Below, piece after piece: positions 1 through 13,658 of a stretch of 64,000 bases of DNA (the first letter of the stretch is position 1; every line of letters starts with the position of its first letter). The position numbers were made by a program, and so were the translations under genes. The notes below the pieces were generated by a model that had not been told where the DNA came from, ran no database searches, and worked only from the letters and a program-made list of their open reading frames with translations. Source of the DNA: Pseudomonas sp. R4-35-07. Lineage in GTDB: Bacteria; Pseudomonadota; Gammaproteobacteria; Pseudomonadales; Pseudomonadaceae. Location: positions 4,712,001 to 4,776,000 of the forward strand of contig NZ_CP027732.1 in NCBI RefSeq assembly GCF_003852235.1, read 5' to 3'.

Positions 1-3000
1 CCACGAGTTCTGCACTGCGCGGAATACGCGCTCCGGGTGCGGCATCATGATGGTCACGCGGCCGTCGCGGCTGGTGAGGCCGGTGATGCCGCGCGGCGAG
101 CCGTTCGGGTTGGCCGGGTAGTTCTCGGTGACCTTGCCGTGGTTGTCGACGAAACGCAGGGCCACGGTGCCGGACAGGTCGGCTTCGAGCAGGGCTTCTT
201 CGCTGGCGAACTCTGCATGGCCTTCACCGTGGGCGATGGCGATCGGCATGCGCGAACCGGCCATGCCTTGCAGGAAGATCGAGTTGGACTCCTGCACCTG
301 CACCATGGCGACACGGGCTTCGAACTGCTCGGAACGGTTACGCACAAAGTGCGGCCAGAACTCGCTGCCCGGGATCAGTTCGCTGAGGTTGGACATCATC
401 TGGCAACCGTTGCACACACCCAGGGTGAAGCTGTCGTTGCGCTCGAAGAAGCCCTGGAACGCATCGCGGGCGCGGCTGTTGAACAGGGCAGACTTGGCCC
501 AGCCCTCACCGGCACCCAACACGTCGCCGTAGGAGAAACCGCCGCAGGCAACCAGGCCTTTGAACTCATTGAGGTCAACGCGACCGGCGAGGATGTCGCT
601 CATGTGCACGTCGATCGCATTGAAGCCGGCACGGTCGAACGCCGCCGCCATTTCCACCTGGCCGTTGACGCCCTGCTCACGCAGTACGGCAACCTGTGGG
701 CGAATGCCTTTCTTGATGTAGGGCGCAGCGATGTCCTGGTTGACGTCGAAGCTGAGCATGGTGCTCAGGCCCGGGTTGTCTTCTTCCAGGATCACGTCGA
801 ATTCCTGCTCGGCGCAGTCGGCGTTGTCGCGCAGGCGCTGGATCTGGTAGCTGGTCTCGGACCACTGGCGTTGCAGCAGGCGGCGCTGGCCGGTAAAGAC
901 CGTGTCACCGTTGAACGAGATATTCACTTCTCCGTTGTTGATCGGCTGACCGATCACCGCCACGCACTCAGCCAGGCCAGCGGCGCTGAACTGTGCCAGC
1001 ACGTCTGGAGTCGCGTCCTGACGCACCTGAATCACCGCACCCAACTCTTCGTTGAACAGGATGCCGTTGATTTCGGCAGCGTCCTCGGCAACGCTGTCGA
1101 GCACGATGTTCAGGCCGCAGTGACCGGCAAAGGCCATCTCGACCACGCTGGTCAGCAAGCCGCCGTCGGAACGGTCGTGGTAAGCCAGCAGGTGGCCGTC
1201 GGCATTGAGGCCCTGGATCACGGCGAAGAAGGCTTTCAGGTCTTCAGCGTCGTCGACGTCCGGCGCGTGCTTGCCGAGCTTGCCGTGGGTCTGCGCCAGG
1301 ATCGAGGCGCCCATGCGGTTCTGGCCACGGCCCAGGTCGATCAGGATCAGGTCGGTGGTGCCCTTGTCCATGCGCAGTTGCGGGGTCAGGGTCTGGCGAA
1401 TATCGGTGACCGGTGCGAACCCGGTAACGATCAGCGACAGCGGCGAGGTGACGCTCTTGTCGGTGCCGTCTTCATTCCAGCGGGTGGCCATGGACATGGA
1501 GTCCTTGCCCACCGGAATGGTGATCCCCAACTCAGGGCACAGCTCCATGCCGACAGCCTTGACGGTGTCGTACAGGCGCGCGTCTTCGCCGGGGTGGCCG
1601 GCTGCGGACATCCAGTTGGCCGACAGCTTGATGTCGGACAGCTTGCCGATGCGCGAGGCCGCGATGTTGGTGAGGGTTTCGCCAATGGCCATGCGGCCCG
1701 ACGCCGGCGCGTCCAGCAAGGCCAGCGGCGTACGCTCGCCCATAGCCATGGCTTCACCGGTGTAGACGTCGAAGCTGGTGGCGGTGACGGCAACGTCGGC
1801 CACCGGTACCTGCCACGGGCCGACCATTTGGTCACGGGCCACCAGGCCGGTGATGGTGCGGTCGCCGATGGTGATCAGGAAGCTTTTGCTCGCCACGGCC
1901 GGGTGGTGCAGCACGCGTTCGATGCTGTCGGCCAGTTCCAGGGTGCTTGGGTCGAAATCATCGCCCAGCTCGGCTTCACGTACCGCCGAACGGTGCATGC
2001 GCGGGGCTTTGCCCAACAGCACTTCCAGCGGCATGTCCACCGGGCTGTTGCCGAAGTGGCTGTCGGTCACCGTCAGCTGCGGCTCGGCAGTGGCCTCGCC
2101 GACCACGGCAAACGGGCAGCGCTCGCGCTCGCAGATGGCCTGGAAGCGCGCAAAGTCTTCAGGGCCGACCGCCAGCACGTAACGTTCCTGGGATTCGTTG
2201 CTCCAGATTTCGTGCGGGGCCATGCCCGGCTCGTCGTTTGGAATGTTGCGCAGTTCGAAACGGCCACCGCGGTCGCCATCATTGACCAGTTCCGGGAACG
2301 CGTTGGACAAGCCACCGGCACCGACGTCGTGGATGAAGCTGATCGGGTTCTTGTCACCCAATTGCCAGCAACGGTCGATGACTTCCTGGCAGCGACGCTC
2401 CATCTCCGGGTTTTCGCGCTGTACCGAGGCGAAGTCGAGGTCGGCCGAACTGGTGCCGGTGGCCATGGAGGAAGCCGCGCCGCCGCCCAGGCCGATCAAC
2501 ATCGCCGGGCCGCCGAGGACGATCAGCTTGGAGCCGACCAGGATCTCGCCTTTCTGAACGTGTTCTTCACGGATGTTGCCCATGCCGCCGGCCAACATGA
2601 TCGGCTTGTGGTAACCGCGCACTTCATCGCCACGCGGAGTGGTGATGGATTGTTCGAAGGTACGGAAATAACCGGTCAATGCCGGGCGCCCGAATTCGTT
2701 GTTGAACGCGGCGCCGCCGAGCGGGCCTTCGATCATGATGTCCAGCGCGGTGACGATGCGCTCGGGTTTGCCGTACGGCACTTCCCACGGCTGTTCGAAG
2801 CCCGGAATCTGCAGGTTGGACACGGTGAAACCGGTGAGGCCCGCCTTGGGCTTGGCGCCACGGCCGGTCGCGCCTTCATCACGGATTTCGCCGCCGGAAC
2901 CGGTGGCTGCGCCGGGGAACGGGGCAATCGCAGTCGGGTGGTTGTGGGTCTCGACCTTCATCAGGATGTGCACCGGTTCCTGCACCGCGCCGTACTGGCG

Positions 3001-3825
3001 GGTTTCAGGGTCCGGGAAGAAGCGGCCGGCGACGGAGCCGACGATCACCGAGGCGTTGTCCTTATAAGCCGACAGAACCCCTTCGCTGTGCATCACGTAG
3101 GTGTTCTTGATCATGCCGAACAGGCTTTTTTCCTGGCTTTCGCCGTCGATGTCCCAACTGGCGTTGAAGATCTTGTGACGGCAATGCTCGGAGTTGGCCT
3201 GCGCAAACATCATCAGCTCGATGTCGTGCGGGTTGCGCTTCAAGCCGATGAAAGCGTTGACCAGGTAGTCGATCTCGTCTTCGGCCAGGGCCAGGCCCAA
3301 TTCGGTGTTGGCCTTCTCGAGGGCGGCGCGGCCACCGCCCAGTACGTCAATTGCGGTCAGCGGCTTGGGTTCGGCGTGGCTGAACAGCCCGGCAGCCTGT
3401 TCCAGCTGGCTGACGATGATCTGAGTCATGCGGTCGTGCAGGCTGCTGGCGATCAGCTCGGCCTCGGCGTCGCTGAACTGGCCGGCAACGTAGAACGCGA
3501 TACCACGCTCCAGGCGCTGGATGCTCGAAAGGCCGCAGTTACGGGCGATGTCGCTGGCCTTGCTCGACCAGGGCGAGATGGTGCCGAACCGTGGCAGAAC
3601 CAGGAACAAGCGGCCGGTCGGCTCTTGAACGGGAACGCTGGGGCCGTACTTCAGAAGGCGTGCGAGCACTTGCTGTTCGTCGGCGGTCAAGACGCCGGCT
3701 ACGTCGGCGAAGTGAGCAAATTCAGCATACAAGCCTGTAACAGCTGGAACCTTCTGGCTCAGTTGCTTGAGGAGTTTGCTGTGGCGAAAGGCAGAAAGGG
3801 CAGGAGCGCCGCGCAGGATCAACAT
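1..3825 (-). CDS. purL: Phosphoribosylformylglycinamidine synthase (partial, C-terminus cut)
   Basis: Large single-chain FGAM synthase, which converts FGAR, glutamine and ATP to FGAM in purine synthesis. The reading frame starts with [13 protein letters not shown] at 3825 and runs open to the window edge, giving 1275 codons; the family is about 1,300 residues, so only a short C-terminal piece is missing. The glutaminase domain is visible near positions 510-570, where the minus strand encodes [14 protein letters not shown] with the nucleophile Cys. The upstream neighbour mltF is divergent. The long open frame on the opposite strand is a GC-rich shadow. Confidence 0.97.
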   Translation of the reverse strand, partial: MLILRGAPALSAFRHSKLLKQLSQKVPAVTGLYAEFAHFADVAGVLTADEQQVLARLLKYGPSVPVQEPTGRLFLVLPRFGTISPWSSKASDIARNCGLSSIQRLERGIAFYVAGQFSDAEAELIASSLHDRMTQIIVSQLEQAAGLFSHAEPKPLTAIDVLGGGRAALEKANTELGLALAEDEIDYLVNAFIGLKRNPHDIELMMFAQANSEHCRHKIFNASWDIDGESQEKSLFGMIKNTYVMHSEGVLSAYKDNASVIVGSVAGRFFPDPETRQYGAVQEPVHILMKVETHNHPTAIAPFPGAATGSGGEIRDEGATGRGAKPKAGLTGFTVSNLQIPGFEQPWEVPYGKPERIVTALDIMIEGPLGGAAFNNEFGRPALTGYFRTFEQSITTPRGDEVRGYHKPIMLAGGMGNIREEHVQKGEILVGSKLIVLGGPAMLIGLGGGAASSMATGTSSADLDFASVQRENPEMERRCQEVIDRCWQLGDKNPISFIHDVGAGGLSNAFPELVNDGDRGGRFELRNIPNDEPGMAPHEIWSNESQERYVLAVGPEDFARFQAICERERCPFAVVGEATAEPQLTVTDSHFGNSPVDMPLEVLLGKAPRMHRSAVREAELGDDFDPSTLELADSIERVLHHPAVASKSFLITIGDRTITGLVARDQMVGPWQVPVADVAVTATSFDVYTGEAMAMGERTPLALLDAPASGRMAIGETLTNIAASRIGKLSDIKLSANWMSAAGHPGEDARLYDTVKAVGMELCPELGITIPVGKDSMSMATRWNEDGTDKSVTSPLSLIVTGFAPVTDIRQTLTPQLRMDKGTTDLILIDLGRGQNRMGASILAQTHGKLGKHAPDVDDAEDLKAFFAVIQGLNADGHLLAYHDRSDGGLLTSVVEMAFAGHCGLNIVLDSVAEDAAEINGILFNEELGAVIQVRQDATPDVLAQFSAAGLAECVAVIGQPINNGEVNISFNGDTVFTGQRRLLQRQWSETSYQIQRLRDNADCAEQEFDVILEEDNPGLSTMLSFDVNQDIAAPYIKKGIRPQVAVLREQGVNGQVEMAAAFDRAGFNAIDVHMSDILAGRVDLNEFKGLVACGGFSYGDVLGAGEGWAKSALFNSRARDAFQGFFERNDSFTLGVCNGCQMMSNLSELIPGSEFWPHFVRNRSEQFEARVAMVQVQESNSIFLQGMAGSRMPIAIAHGEGHAEFASEEALLEADLSGTVALRFVDNHGKVTENYPANPNGSPRGITGLTSRDGRVTIMMPHPERVFRAVQNSW

Positions 3826-3874
3826 CTTCGGGACAGCCTCGGGAAGGGGTGTGCTTTGAGGCCGTGCATTCTAG

Positions 3875-5572
<1,698 letters not shown>

Positions 5573-5773
5573 ACACGATTATCCAAACACCGCTCCCACA
5601 TTTTTAGTCCGCGTACACCCGTCTAGTTATTTCCACCAGTATTCGACCTGCACACCAACATTCAGTCGAAAAACTCCACGGCGCGGTAACTTTTGCTGCT
5701 CTTACCCAGGAAGGTATTGCCGGTGTAAACCAGGCCAGCGCCGGGGCCTTCGCCGTACTGCAAGGCAAACACC

Positions 5774-5941
5774 TACGCTCAGCGCACCATCGAAGCCCTG
5801 CCCCGCGGCAAGAACGACCAGGCACACCTCGACCTCGAGGGCCAAAGCCATGTGATCGTGGTGAACAACCAGACGTTTTTGCAGGATGGGCGGCAGTACG
5901 AGTACACCGAGTCGCGGCATACGCTGGATAAGTTTACTTTT
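5774..5941 (+). pseudogene. C-terminal remnant of a TreR-type GntR/UTRA regulator
   Basis: A 56-codon stretch encodes AQRTIEALPRGK, then HVIVVNNQTFLQDGRQ and YTESRHTLDKF, which I recognise as the end of the UTRA ligand-sensing domain of trehalose-operon repressors (TreR) of Pseudomonas. The HTH and most of the UTRA domain are absent and there is no start codon, so this is a remnant. The sequence just upstream (5662-5773) instead has an open minus-strand end reading LQYGEGPGAGLVYTGNTFLG and ending in AVEFFD at a stop; I do not recognise it. The adjoining fragments suggest a recombination scar. Bases 5573-5660 and 5942-6036 contain no feature I can name. Confidence 0.6.
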
Positions 5942-6036
5942 CGGATATTGCGCGGGACTGAGTATAGGTCGGGAAGATCATTGCACTGCGATGCTTTTTG
6001 CCAGCCCTGCCGTCCATGCAGCAGTCATCTTCTCTC

Positions 6037-6831
6037 CTACCGCCGCGAACTCTGGATGAGTGCTCCCTGGTAGCTTCCGTCGTACTTCTTCGCGGTTCCC
6101 CATCCCGATAAAACGCACATGTCCTCGAAACCGAGGTAGGCGCTTTCACTGATGTCGAACCGTTTCACCACAAGGAGCTTACCGTGCTCGCTGAGCTGGA
6201 ATTCAGGCACCTCCAGGCCGCAATGGAATGCAGCCCGCATGCAGAAAAATTCGTTGGCTGCCAACTGAGGAAAGTCAGACTCGTTGAACGCCTTCACCAA
6301 ATGCGTCGCGCCCCGATGGGTGAGACGTTCAATACCGGGGGCCATGTCGTCAACGTCGCGTACCAACACTTTGGGTTGAACACCCGACACCCCCGAGTAG
6401 GCTGCGTAGGTTTTCAGAAGATCATCAAACAGGTCTTTCGCCCCGTCATAAACCAATAGCTCGGACAGTTTGACCCCAGGCAGTGGCTCACCACCCGCAT
6501 CATGGGCAACACTGATGCGACCTAACTGGTGTGGGCCCACGATACCCAGCAAAGCGAAGTCGTCAAAGCCGCGCACTGACTTGCTGAAACGCCGCACAAG
6601 CTCATCCTTGAGATGCCCCTCGGGAATGTGCATCTCGAACAAAGGATGGATCCCATACTCCCAGTTGTAACTCTCCAGGCGCACCGGCATCGTCAGGGAT
6701 ACGGCATTCTCTTCGCTGACAGTGTCGTTATACGAGAAAATCGTATCGCGCCGGTTCTCTGCACCCCGCCCGAGCGTTCCAGCAGGCACACCGCCTACGC
6801 CGATATATAGCCGTTCACTTTGACTCGTCAT
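6037..6831 (-). pseudogene. hipA: Truncated HipA-type Ser/Thr kinase toxin
   Basis: A 264-aa N-terminal portion of a HipA-family kinase: the couple domain (IGVGGVPAGTLGRG, MPVRLESYNWEYGIHPLFEM), the GVSGVQPKV nucleotide-binding loop and THLVKAFNESDFPQLAANE are present. HipA proteins are usually 410-440 residues; the frame stops shortly after AKKYDGSYQG, so the catalytic-loop Asp and the Mg-binding Asp of the C-lobe are missing. The break lies near 6037-6060. The start overlaps the end of hipB by 17 bases, as in intact hipBA operons. Probably kinase-dead; whether the fragment is still made cannot be told from sequence. Confidence 0.8.
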
Positions 6832-7081
6832 GGATGTTTCCCGATTTCAGCTCATCAAGGGTCATGCGCCGACGCTTGGGGATGGCGGTCAACTCATATC
6901 CCAAGCCTTCAAGAATGGCTGCAACCTTGCGAATCCCGATTTCCGGGATGGTATTGTTCTCAATCCCCGAGATGGTGGCGCGACTCATGCCATGCCGCTG
7001 CGCAAGCTGGCTTTGTGAAAGGCCAGCCGCCTTGCGGAGGTTTTTGATCAGTATTCCTAGATCGCCCATACCAAAATGCAT
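6815..7081 (-). CDS. hipB: HipB-type XRE antitoxin/repressor
   Basis: A small DNA-binding protein of 84-88 residues with one XRE helix-turn-helix: LGILIKNLRKAAGLSQSQLA, then GMSRATISGIENNTIPEIGI, then a short C-terminal tail. In HipBA systems it neutralises the kinase and represses its own operon. ATG codons lie at 7081 (MHFGMGD) and 7069 (MGDLG); neither has a strong ribosome binding site, and the first sits inside an operator half-site, so the start is uncertain. It appears intact although its toxin partner is truncated. Two palindromic sites lie upstream. Confidence 0.85.
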   Translation of the reverse strand: MHFGMGDLGILIKNLRKAAGLSQSQLAQRHGMSRATISGIENNTIPEIGIRKVAAILEGLGYELTAIPKRRRMTLDELKSGNIHDESK

Positions 7082-7134
7082 CCAATACAATGCAAAAATA
7101 AATAATACTGCCTAAATGCACGCTATACGATGCA
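7077..7134. promoter_or_regulatory. Two TGCA-N10-TGCA operator-like palindromes upstream of hipB
   Basis: Sites at 7077-7094 and 7117-7134 share the arrangement TGCA-10 bases-TGCA, and their starts lie exactly 40 bases apart, close to four helical turns. The distal one extends to AAATGCA...TGCATTT. This matches the known logic of HipB autoregulation by cooperative binding to repeated palindromes, although the half-site differs from the E. coli TATCC-N8-GGATA operator. The assignment to HipB is inferred from position. Confidence 0.65.
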
Positions 7135-7457
7135 TTTAATCTTGAACAGTCCTTTTATACACTTATGGCTCTTAGTTGAGTGTTTACACAACAGAAAAAC
7201 AAACCTCCCGCCAAGCAGACTGTGCAAAAACGTAGCCTGTGAAGCAGCTTGTTACCGTTGAGATATGCCGCTACTTGGCAAACAAATACAACCTTCCGTA
7301 GGATGCGTTCGTGGCTATGGAACACCTTCCTTCTAACCTCCGATGACCTAGGGGTTTCGCTCTCCACACTGCGCCTGCTTCTTGCAGGCGTTTTTACATC
7401 AGCTGTAAAACCGTACTGCAACTCGTCCACGACGGCGGCCAAGGGAGAAAAACAAGC
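7135..7457. other. Gene-free stretch with an isolated terminator
   Basis: These 323 bases between the hipB operators and the TerD-like gene hold no convincing ORF. The only clear element is the terminator at 7372-7395, which points towards the downstream gene and has no obvious gene in front of it. A small RNA or an attenuated leader ending at 7395 is possible but not shown. Confidence 0.5.
7372..7395 (+). terminator. Rho-independent terminator without an upstream gene
   Basis: Perfect 7-bp stem CGCCTGC/GCAGGCG with loop TTCTT, followed by TTTTT. It lies 62 bases before the start of the 690-aa gene on the same strand, so it could act as an attenuator for that gene or end a small RNA. Confidence 0.75.
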
Positions 7458-9530
7458 ATGAATCAGGGTCTTTTCCTGCGTCGCCGTAGCAAAGTTCACG
7501 TCCCGATGGGAACTGGCGGTGCCACGCGCGCTCAGGTCGCGTCGGCTGTCCGGGAAGTCGCGGCATTCCGATGCGTACTATCAGAACCTCTGATTGAGCA
7601 AATCGGCATGTTGTCAGCGACAGAGCTCAAGCACTGGTTGCGCGAAATTGTCGGAGTCCTGCGGCGGCAAACTGGCGCTCATGTACACCACAAGCCATTT
7701 TATCCTGACTTTCCAGAGCAGGTTCTGACGGCCTCAGAGGCGGAGTTGTACCTTAACGCCGTCATCCACTACCTCACGCTTTGGCGTTTACCGCCGTCTG
7801 AACACTCTCGACCTGCGATGCTTGAGGGCAACTTCATATCCCGCGTGATCGAACCGGGAAGCATCTCTGAGTTCGAGTCACTGCTCGAACCACTCGTGTC
7901 ATCGCGCACCTCCCTCTCCGAGGAGGACGCTGCCGATGTCGCCTGGTTTATCCGAACGTACAAAAACGATGTGTTCCGCCTGCTGCCTGAAGCCATTCCG
8001 TTCCGGGAGATCCGTGCACAGGTTGGCGGCGCACTTATCCTGCAGGTAGCCGGCGATGCAAGGGTGGACGCATTCCTTGAGAAAAACGTCGAAACGGCGA
8101 CTGACGTGCTACGACTCGCGGTCGCTCTGAGTGGTGGAGACGTGTCACTGGCGACAGCTTCGACGCGTTTCACAGCGATGAAGCGCTCGATACGCCGTCT
8201 GCTTTTGCGCCTACTCGACCAAATACCCAACGCTGTAGAAGACGTGATGCGCCATGCTGAGCACTGGAAACGCCTGGCTGAAGTACTGCATCCGGGCGAC
8301 TACGCGGATAAACACCCACGAGCGCTAGCCGCCATCACGGCAGCACGCCGCAACGAAGCGCCAGCCTCATTTGGATCACGTGTCGAAACATTGCTTGCCT
8401 TGCGTCACATTTCCACGCTTACGCCCCTACTACAGAGTCGTCCTGGTGAGTTCGCACGAAGGCTGGACGCGACCCTGCGGCGCGCGACGGACCCAGAATC
8501 GGTTCTCGACGCGTTCGAGTCGGTTGCGACACAAGTGTCCTCACCTGTGCTGCTGCAGTTACTGGCCCAGGTACGTGCGCCGCGCCCCCTCCCCCTGCGA
8601 GCCTTCACGCCCAAAGGTGCATTTGCCAAAGTTTATGGCATCAAGGATCAACGCGAACCTCTCGCTCCCGCCGTATTGGATCGTGCAGCCAGAATCTGCG
8701 AGGGCGCACTCATAACGCGTTTTGCGTCGCTACCGCCACTAGGCCGCTGTTTCATCGATCCAGCATTACGCGAATACAGAGTGCCGCTGGCACAGCGTGC
8801 CTCATCGAAATCGCTACGTACGCTGGTGCGGGGCAGTCGATTGCCTATGCCTGACACACGTTTCATTCGCCTGTTCCTATGGTGGAAGAACGGTCGTGGA
8901 CGCACAGACATCGACTTGTCTGCCGCCTTTTTCGACGCCAACTTCGCGTTCAAACAAACGGTCGCGTACTACAACCTGAAGGATTTCGGCGGCTACCACA
9001 GCGGCGATATAGTCGATGCGCCCAAAGGGGCTTCGGAGTTCATCGACCTCGACCTCGATGTCCTCGTCGAAAAGGGTATTCGCTATGTAGTCACGTCTAT
9101 CAACTCATACACCGAGCAACCGTACTGCGATCTTCCAGAATGCTTCGCCGGCTGGATGGCCCGTGTCGACGTGGCATCGGGTGAAATATTCGAACCACGC
9201 TCCGTGTTCGACCGTATCGATATCGCATCCAACACAGGGATCTGTCTGCCATTCGTAATGGACTTGCAGGAACGACGCATGATTTGGGCCGATCTGGGAC
9301 TCACTGCATCTGCGCGGTGGAACAACGTCCAGAACAATCTCAGTGGGGTATCGTTGATGCTGCGAGCTTTGGTACATACACCAAGGCCGGATTTGGAGAC
9401 CCTGTTCGATTTACATGTTCGAGCACGAGGGGAACGAGTGGCTTCACCGCAGCAGGCACAGGCGGTATTTGCGCCTGATCAAGGGATAACACCGTTCGAT
9501 ACGGATTTGATTCGATCACAGTTTCTCTAA
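7458..9530 (+). CDS. Large protein with TerD-like C-terminal region, function unknown
   Basis: A 690-aa protein with a good ribosome binding site (AAGGGAG, 13 bases before ATG). Residues 1 to about 420 look mostly alpha-helical and match nothing I can name. The C-terminal part (about 450-610) has features of TerD/stress-protein folds: FIRLFLWWKNGRGRTDIDLS, AYYNLKDFGGYHSGDIVDA, FIDLDLDVLVEKGIRYVV and PECFAGWMARVD. TerD-like domains belong to Ter-type stress systems thought to bind metal. No signal peptide or membrane segment, so probably cytoplasmic. No other ter gene is adjacent. The domain call is from pattern only, and it sits in a patch of horizontally variable genes. Confidence 0.55.
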   Translation: MNQGLFLRRRSKVHVPMGTGGATRAQVASAVREVAAFRCVLSEPLIEQIGMLSATELKHWLREIVGVLRRQTGAHVHHKPFYPDFPEQVLTASEAELYLNAVIHYLTLWRLPPSEHSRPAMLEGNFISRVIEPGSISEFESLLEPLVSSRTSLSEEDAADVAWFIRTYKNDVFRLLPEAIPFREIRAQVGGALILQVAGDARVDAFLEKNVETATDVLRLAVALSGGDVSLATASTRFTAMKRSIRRLLLRLLDQIPNAVEDVMRHAEHWKRLAEVLHPGDYADKHPRALAAITAARRNEAPASFGSRVETLLALRHISTLTPLLQSRPGEFARRLDATLRRATDPESVLDAFESVATQVSSPVLLQLLAQVRAPRPLPLRAFTPKGAFAKVYGIKDQREPLAPAVLDRAARICEGALITRFASLPPLGRCFIDPALREYRVPLAQRASSKSLRTLVRGSRLPMPDTRFIRLFLWWKNGRGRTDIDLSAAFFDANFAFKQTVAYYNLKDFGGYHSGDIVDAPKGASEFIDLDLDVLVEKGIRYVVTSINSYTEQPYCDLPECFAGWMARVDVASGEIFEPRSVFDRIDIASNTGICLPFVMDLQERRMIWADLGLTASARWNNVQNNLSGVSLMLRALVHTPRPDLETLFDLHVRARGERVASPQQAQAVFAPDQGITPFDTDLIRSQFL

Positions 9531-9640
9531 TACCTACGCCAGGCTGTGCCGTGGCGCCCAGCGCACTCAGCACATCTGCCGACAGCCCACCCGGCAGTTT
9601 CAGCAATGCTTCCAGAATCTGCCAGACCCAAAAAGCCAAA

Positions 9641-9660
9641 AGCCCGCAATTACGCGGGCT
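9641..9660 (-). terminator. Terminator downstream of guaA
   Basis: Read on the minus strand: AGCCCGC, a 6-base loop, GCGGGCT, then TTTTGGCTTTTT. It follows the guaA stop by about 48 bases and would also separate guaA from the convergent 690-aa gene. Confidence 0.85.
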
Positions 9661-9707
9661 CCAGGGCATTTCTTGCTAGATCGTGCCGGACAATGCCGGA
9701 CGTCCAA

Positions 9708-11285
9708 TCATTCCCACTCAATCGTCGCCGGCGGCTTGCTCGACACGTCGTATGTCACGCGCGAGATGCCTTCGATTTCATTGATGATACGGCCGCTGAC
9801 GGTTTCCAGCAGTTCGTACGGCAGGTGTGCCCAACGGGCGGTCATGAAGTCGATGGTTTCCACCGCACGCAGGGCCACGACCCATGCGTAACGACGGCCA
9901 TCGCCTACAACGCCTACGGATTTGACCGGTTGGAACACCACGAACGCCTGGCTGACCTTGTGGTACCAGTCGGCCTTGCGCAGTTCTTCGATGAAAATGT
10001 GGTCGGCGCGACGCAGCAGGTCGGCGTATTCCTTCTTCACTTCACCCAGGATGCGCACGCCCAGGCCCGGGCCTGGGAATGGGTGGCGGTAGACCATGTC
10101 GTACGGCAGGCCGAGTTCCAGGCCCAGACGGCGGACTTCGTCCTTGAACAGTTCGCGCAGCGGTTCTACCAGCTTGAGGTTCATTTCCTCAGGCAGGCCA
10201 CCGACGTTGTGGTGGGACTTGATCACGTGGGCCTTGCCGCTCTTGGCGCCGGCCGACTCGATGACGTCGGGGTAGATGGTGCCTTGGGCGAGGTACTTGA
10301 TGTTGTCCAGGTGTTTGGCCTGGGCATCGAAGACGTCGATGAAGGTGCGGCCGATGATCTTGCGCTTCTTCTCCGGGTCGGACTCGCCGGCCAGGTTGTT
10401 GAGGAACTGCTCCTCGGCGTTGGCGCGGATCACCTTGACGCCCATGTTCTCGGCGAACATGGCCATCACTTGCTCGCCTTCGTGCAAGCGCAGCAGGCCG
10501 TTGTCGACGAACACGCAGGTCAGTTGGTCGCCGATGGCTTTGTGCAGCAGTGCAGCAACCACGGAGGAGTCAACACCGCCGGACAGGCCGAGCAGCACGT
10601 TGTCGGTACCGACCTGGGCACGCACCTGGGCGATGGCGTCTTCAGCGATTTTCGACGGCGTCCACAGGGCTTCACACTCACAGATGTCGAGGATGAAGCG
10701 CGACAGGATGCGCCCGCCTTGTTTGGTGTGGGTCACTTCAGGGTGGAACTGCACGCCGTAGTAGCGACGCTCATCGCTGAACATGCCGGCGATCGGGCAG
10801 CTCGGAGTGCTGGCCAGGATGTGGAAGTCTTCCGGCATCTTGGTGACCTTGTCACCGTGGCTCATCCACACGTCGAGGCCGAACAGGCCGTCGGCGTCGA
10901 TGTGGTCTTCGATACCGTCCAACAGGCGGCTCTTGCCGACCACGTCAACCCGCGCATAACCGAATTCACGCAGCTCGGAGCCTTCAACCTTGCCGCCCAG
11001 TTGTTCGGCCATGGTCTGCATGCCGTAGCAAATGCCGAAGACCGGTACGCCCAGGTCGAACACCGCCTGCGGGCAGCGCGGGCTGTTGGCTTCGTGCACG
11101 GACTCGGGGCCACCGGCGAGGATGACGCCTTTGGGTGCGAATTCGCGGATCGCTTCGTCATCCATGTCGAACGGGTGCAGTTCGCAGTACACGCCGATTT
11201 CACGCACGCGGCGGGCGATCAGTTGGGTGTACTGGGAACCGAAGTCGAGGATCAGGATGCGGTGGGCGTGAATGTCGAGGGCCAT
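9708..11285 (-). CDS. guaA: GMP synthase (glutamine-hydrolysing)
   Basis: 525 aa, the usual length. Converts XMP to GMP using glutamine and ATP. The N-terminal class I glutaminase (about 1-200) has the nucleophile Cys in [15 protein letters not shown] and the His/Glu pair in [10 protein letters not shown]. The ATP-pyrophosphatase domain has the PP-motif [14 protein letters not shown], and the C-terminal dimerisation domain ends in PATIEWE. It follows guaB in the same direction, 81 bases downstream, so the two steps from IMP to GMP are encoded together. Confidence 0.98.
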   Translation of the reverse strand: MALDIHAHRILILDFGSQYTQLIARRVREIGVYCELHPFDMDDEAIREFAPKGVILAGGPESVHEANSPRCPQAVFDLGVPVFGICYGMQTMAEQLGGKVEGSELREFGYARVDVVGKSRLLDGIEDHIDADGLFGLDVWMSHGDKVTKMPEDFHILASTPSCPIAGMFSDERRYYGVQFHPEVTHTKQGGRILSRFILDICECEALWTPSKIAEDAIAQVRAQVGTDNVLLGLSGGVDSSVVAALLHKAIGDQLTCVFVDNGLLRLHEGEQVMAMFAENMGVKVIRANAEEQFLNNLAGESDPEKKRKIIGRTFIDVFDAQAKHLDNIKYLAQGTIYPDVIESAGAKSGKAHVIKSHHNVGGLPEEMNLKLVEPLRELFKDEVRRLGLELGLPYDMVYRHPFPGPGLGVRILGEVKKEYADLLRRADHIFIEELRKADWYHKVSQAFVVFQPVKSVGVVGDGRRYAWVVALRAVETIDFMTARWAHLPYELLETVSGRIINEIEGISRVTYDVSSKPPATIEWE

Positions 11286-11319
11286 GAAGTCAGTCTCGTC
11301 TAATGAATCAGAAACAACT

Positions 11320-11341
11320 CGGGGCTGAAAGAACAGCCCCG
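11320..11341 (-). promoter_or_regulatory. Hairpin between guaB and guaA
   Basis: Minus-strand stem CGGGGCTG-TTCTTT-CAGCCCCG of 8 bp, lying 35 bases before the guaA start. The following bases (AGTTGTTTC) are only weakly T-rich, so it is at most a partial terminator that could set the guaB:guaA ratio, or an mRNA-stabilising stem. Confidence 0.5.
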
Positions 11342-11366
11342 GTTACTTAACGTTTTGCTGGAAGGC

Positions 11367-12890
<1,524 letters not shown>

Positions 12891-12957
12891 TCAGGTCTCA
12901 ACGTAAAACTCTGACATATTTGGGAATAGTGATAGATGGAGAAATCTGGCTTCGCCT

Positions 12958-13068
12958 GATCGTTCCCGCGCTCTGCGTGGGAATGCCGCCTTGGACGCTC
13001 TGCGTCCCACCGTTGAGGTGACGCGGAGCGTCACAGGATGCATTTCCACGCGGAGCGTGGGAACGATC
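12958..13068. repeat. Long palindromic intergenic repeat, 'gttcccacgctctgcgtggga' type, copy 1
   Basis: Begins gatcgttccc and ends in its complement gggaacgatc. Inside are the hairpins CCGCGCTCTGCGTGG and GACGCTCTGCGTC, followed by their mirrored forms GACGCGGAGCGTC and CCACGCGGAGCGTGG. Two further copies lie at 18878-18990 and 48438-48572 with the same ends and the same inner hairpins. REP-like, in the gap between guaB and a convergently facing region. Confidence 0.9.
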
Positions 13069-13081
13069 ATCGGGGGCAAAC

Positions 13082-13630
13082 CTACAGCTCGACCTTGACC
13101 CAAGCGATCTTCTGGTCCAGCCAATCGGCAAATTCGTCGATAAAGCTTTGCTTGAACCCCGCCTCTGCCCAATTGTTGAAGATAAAGCCCAGGTTGGAAA
13201 ACCCGCATTCCTGCAGGAACAGGAAGCCGTTGATGTCGTCTTCGTGCCCACACAGCGGGCAGGTAAAGTTGTCGGTGTGGCCGGGCATCCAGTCTTCCAG
13301 GCTGTCGAACAGGGCTTCACCTACTTCCTTGCGACACTCCGGGCAGCCGGCTTCTTCAAGAAAACCCTTGGCCGGCGTATAGATGCAGCGTTTGTAGATG
13401 ATTTCCAGACCATTGACCGGTTCGTTGAACGGCAGCGCCTGCGGGTGCAGCACCACCGCGCGGGCGCCATCGGCGAGAGCGTAGGCCATGCGATTGCCGG
13501 TACGGCCGCAGGTGGTCAGTTCTCCCTTGATGATGTTCTTGCGCACCAGCCAGCGCACGATTGCCCGCGCGCGGGGCTCGTGGACGGGCAAGGTGGAGAT
13601 TTTCGGGACAAGGATGCTTTGGGAGTTCAT
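13082..13630 (-). CDS. Conserved hypothetical protein with a zinc-ribbon-like centre
   Basis: 182 aa, soluble, no signal peptide. Two Cys pairs, CPEC (about residue 96) and CPLCGHE (about 124), look like a zinc ribbon. The flanks include RARAIVRWLVRKNIIKGELT and CGRTGNRMAYALADGA. I recall relatives throughout Pseudomonas, sometimes labelled 'sugar ABC transporter ATPase', but there is no Walker A motif here and that label is not supported. Monocistronic between two repeats. Function unknown. Confidence 0.75.
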   Translation of the reverse strand: MNSQSILVPKISTLPVHEPRARAIVRWLVRKNIIKGELTTCGRTGNRMAYALADGARAVVLHPQALPFNEPVNGLEIIYKRCIYTPAKGFLEEAGCPECRKEVGEALFDSLEDWMPGHTDNFTCPLCGHEDDINGFLFLQECGFSNLGFIFNNWAEAGFKQSFIDEFADWLDQKIAWVKVEL

Positions 13631-13658
13631 GGGAGTCCTGCGGTGTGGCTGCTGACGC

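Noticed and set aside
9546..11303. 585-codon plus-strand frame opposite guaA
   Set aside because: Antisense shadow of guaA with low-complexity His/Gln/Val composition.
12891..13320. Arg/Pro-rich frames over the intergenic repeat after guaB
   Set aside because: They run through the hairpins of the repeat and part of the zinc-ribbon gene in the wrong frame.
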